From Methanofollis sp. (GTDB lineage: Archaea > Halobacteriota > Methanomicrobia > Methanomicrobiales > Methanofollaceae), in contig JAQVHG010000141.1 in NCBI GenBank assembly GCA_028696365.1, positions 1 to 5,973 on the forward strand: a stretch of DNA of 5,973 nt, read 5' to 3'. The notes under the pieces were generated by a model. It saw nothing but the letters and a program-made list of their open reading frames with translations, ran no database searches and was not told the DNA's origin. Position 1 is the first letter of the stretch; each line of letters begins with the position of its first letter. Of this stretch, positions 4,364-5,973 are shown piece after piece. Made by a program: the position numbers and the translations under genes.

Positions 4364-5973
4364 CTACCTCCTCCACACCACCACACCGACGACGAGGAGA
4401 ACGATCGCACCGGCGAGGACGAGCGGCATCACGGGGAAGGGCGGCGCAGTCTCCGGCGTGTCAGTCGGCGGCTCAGGCGCCGGCGGCGTCGTGAGCGGTG
4501 CTGCGGTCTCGGCCGGTGCCTCCTGGGTCACCACCGGGGTCTCGACCGGCGAAGGGTCGCCGCCGATCGCAAAGAGCGAGAACCCCGGACTCCTGGCCGA
4601 GAAGTGCTGGAAGGTGGCGTCCTCACCGATGATCTTGGTCGGGAGGGCGTGCCACGTGTCATCGTAGTAGCGGTACATCTCCACATCTCCCGGGTCGAAC
4701 CCCTCCTCCTCCAGCCACGTCTTCGGGATCTTGAAGGAGAGGACGACGTCCTCGATCGCGTCTTCGGTCGTGCGGTAGAGCGTCATCTCGTCGTATTCAT
4801 AGATCACCTCGGCCGGCGCCCTGACGCCAGAAGGCCGACCAGTCTTCTCGATAGTGACCATCACCTTCGAGATCGTCTCTGCAGCCGTCACCCGCACCTC
4901 ATAGATGGTCGAGCCAGCAACCGTGAGCGTGGCACTCTCCTCGGCCCGGATCTTTCCGGCCGACCCGACCGAGGTCGACGAACGCCCGCCGCCGCCAGAC
5001 GACGAATACGAGACGGTGCCCGAGTCAGGGACGGTCGAGACCGTGACCGACTGCTCTGCATTCGATCTGCTGTACGGGTTCGAGACGGTGAGGCGCACCA
5101 TGTAGGTCCCGGCCTGCTCGTAGCGGTGGGTGGGGTTTACATCGGTCGAGGTGGCGCCGTCGCCGAAGTCCCATGACCTGGCCGTGATGTTCCCGGTGGA
5201 CCGGTCGGTGAAGGTGACATTCAGCGGGGCGACGCCTTCACGCGGAGAGAGGGCGAAGGCGGCGGCGGGCGGTTCAAGAACGGTGACCGTCTTGGTGGTA
5301 GAGTTGGTGAAGTCGCCGGAGGTCACCGTGAGAGTGACAGGGTAGATACCGGCCTTCTCGTAGGTGACGCTCCGGTTCACCTCAGTCGGGCTCGTGCCCT
5401 CGATCACCCGGTCGTCGCCGAGGTCGAGGTGCCACTTTTCAGGCGTACCAGCACTGCCGACCTTGACGTCGAGGGTGAATGGAGCATTGCCCTCGGTGGC
5501 CGAGAGGAGGAGAATCGGATCTGAGCCGGGATCTGGGTTGGGATCTGGGTTGGGATCAGGGTCAGGTTCAGGGTCGGGGCCAGGGCCTGGCATACAGACG
5601 ACGATCTCGACCGTGCGCACGAGACAGACGAGGTCACATGTCTCTCCCCACCCGGCCGTCAGGGTGGCAGTGTATGTCCCAGGCTCCTGGTAGATGTGAG
5701 ATGCCCAGGGGCAGTCGCTCATCTCCTCGCCGTCGCCGAATGACCAGATGAGGCGGTTGGGGCGCGGGCCGGTGAACCCGGTCTCGAAAGAGACGTTGAG
5801 GGGAGCGGGGCCCTGCCTGGGCTTCGCATATCCCTGGACGTCGACCTCACAGACCTCGACGTCGACCGATTTGGTCGCCCCGGCGCAGAGGTCGACCGAC
5901 GCCCAGCCATAGGTCGTCGCCCCGACCACCTCGATGGTGTGGGTGCCGGCCGGGAGGAAGAAAGCGTTGTCTC
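4364..5973 (-). CDS. PKD-domain / PGF-pre-PGF surface protein, C-terminal part (5' end outside window)
   Basis: 535 residues are visible and the frame stays open to the right edge, so the start is missing. A GTG at 5929 is internal: the frame continues upstream with FFLPAGTHTIEVVGA, which resembles the end of a PEGA-like domain. Domains in visible numbering: PKD 1 about 45-126 (IWSFGDGEE); a Pro/Asp/Asn linker about 127-152; PKD 2 about 153-232 (HLDLGDD, a variant of the WDFGDG core); PKD 3 about 233-313 (SWDFGDG); a Ser/Gly linker about 315-339; and a PGF-pre-PGF-type domain about 340-470 (EKTGRPSGV, SFKIPKTWLEEEGFDPGDVEMYRY, FSARSPGFSLFAIGG). A Thr/Pro/Glu-rich stalk (about 471-510), a membrane helix (about 514-533) and a WRR end complete it. 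Such proteins sit on the outside of the archaeal cell at the S-layer and mediate adhesion or envelope structure. The C-terminal anchor lacks a recognisable PGF motif. Several cysteines in the first PKD region suggest disulfides. Confidence 0.92.
   Translation of the reverse strand, partial: DNAFFLPAGTHTIEVVGATTYGWASVDLCAGATKSVDVEVCEVDVQGYAKPRQGPAPLNVSFETGFTGPRPNRLIWSFGDGEEMSDCPWASHIYQEPGTYTATLTAGWGETCDLVCLVRTVEIVVCMPGPGPDPEPDPDPNPDPNPDPGSDPILLLSATEGNAPFTLDVKVGSAGTPEKWHLDLGDDRVIEGTSPTEVNRSVTYEKAGIYPVTLTVTSGDFTNSTTKTVTVLEPPAAAFALSPREGVAPLNVTFTDRSTGNITARSWDFGDGATSTDVNPTHRYEQAGTYMVRLTVSNPYSRSNAEQSVTVSTVPDSGTVSYSSSGGGGRSSTSVGSAGKIRAEESATLTVAGSTIYEVRVTAAETISKVMVTIEKTGRPSGVRAPAEVIYEYDEMTLYRTTEDAIEDVVLSFKIPKTWLEEEGFDPGDVEMYRYYDDTWHALPTKIIGEDATFQHFSARSPGFSLFAIGGDPSPVETPVVTQEAPAETAAPLTTPPAPEPPTDTPETAPPFPVMPLVLAGAIVLLVVGVVVWRR
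5528..5563 (-). repeat. 12-bp tandem repeat encoding the NPDP linker of the PKD protein
   Basis: Plus-strand unit GGGATCTGGGTT occurs twice exactly (5528-5539, 5540-5551) with a third diverged unit (5552-5563). Shorter GGGTCAGG-like units continue to about 5590. On the coding strand it gives the Asn/Asp-Pro linker between PKD 1 and PKD 2. In-frame 12-bp units can expand or contract without a frameshift, so linker length is likely variable between strains. Confidence 0.75.

Noticed and set aside
4091..5176. A 361-codon plus-strand open frame
   Set aside because: It spans repeat R4 and then the antisense of the well-supported PKD surface protein; its translation is Arg-rich with no domain.
5927..5929. 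GTG at 5929 as the start of the PKD surface protein
   Set aside because: The frame stays open to the window edge with domain-like sequence (LPAGTHTIEV) before it, and no signal peptide follows the GTG, so the gene starts outside the window.

Overview
The window most likely comes from a high-GC methanogenic archaeon, probably of the Methanomicrobiales (Methanoculleus/Methanofollis type). The evidence is an A/T-rich TATA-like box 25-35 bases before start codons with no Shine-Dalgarno site, T-tract terminators, a large PKD / PGF-pre-PGF surface protein typical of these archaea, zinc-ribbon RDD membrane proteins, and a MoeA gene suited to molybdenum/tungsten-dependent methanogenesis. The lineage is inferred from gene content; no marker gene is present.

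Layout. Positions 1-518 (minus strand) hold a two-gene unit: a 60-residue Cys-rich, HTH-like small protein whose stop overlaps (ATGA) the start of moeA, which runs off the left edge. Positions 668-916 (minus) encode a probable 82-residue two-helix membrane protein. Positions 917-1929 hold no convincing gene. Instead they carry three same-strand copies of a GC-rich, hairpin-forming dispersed repeat of about 180-280 bp. Positions 1930-3828 (plus) hold three consecutive genes that all begin with a CxxC...CxxC zinc ribbon: a decayed RDD-family gene (1977-2237, with its lost C-terminal end still readable at 2233-2304), an intact RDD-family membrane protein (2419-2970), and a zinc-ribbon / single-TM / transglutaminase-like protein (2974-3828). 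Positions 3829-4363 are again non-coding, with a degraded repeat copy and a full-length inverted copy. Positions 4364-5973 (minus) encode the C-terminal part of a large secreted PKD-domain protein with a C-terminal membrane anchor.

How the genes relate. The intact RDD gene and the transglutaminase-like gene are only 3 bases apart, and the RDD gene has its own TATA-like promoter, so they are probably one transcript. The first RDD copy has a nearly identical promoter block, which indicates a tandem duplication of gene plus promoter followed by an internal deletion and frameshift. The zinc-ribbon pair suggests a membrane-associated module with cytoplasmic zinc ribbons and an extracytoplasmic transglutaminase-like domain; its substrate is unknown. 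The most unusual features are this zinc-ribbon cluster and the repeat family that fills the gaps on both sides of it.
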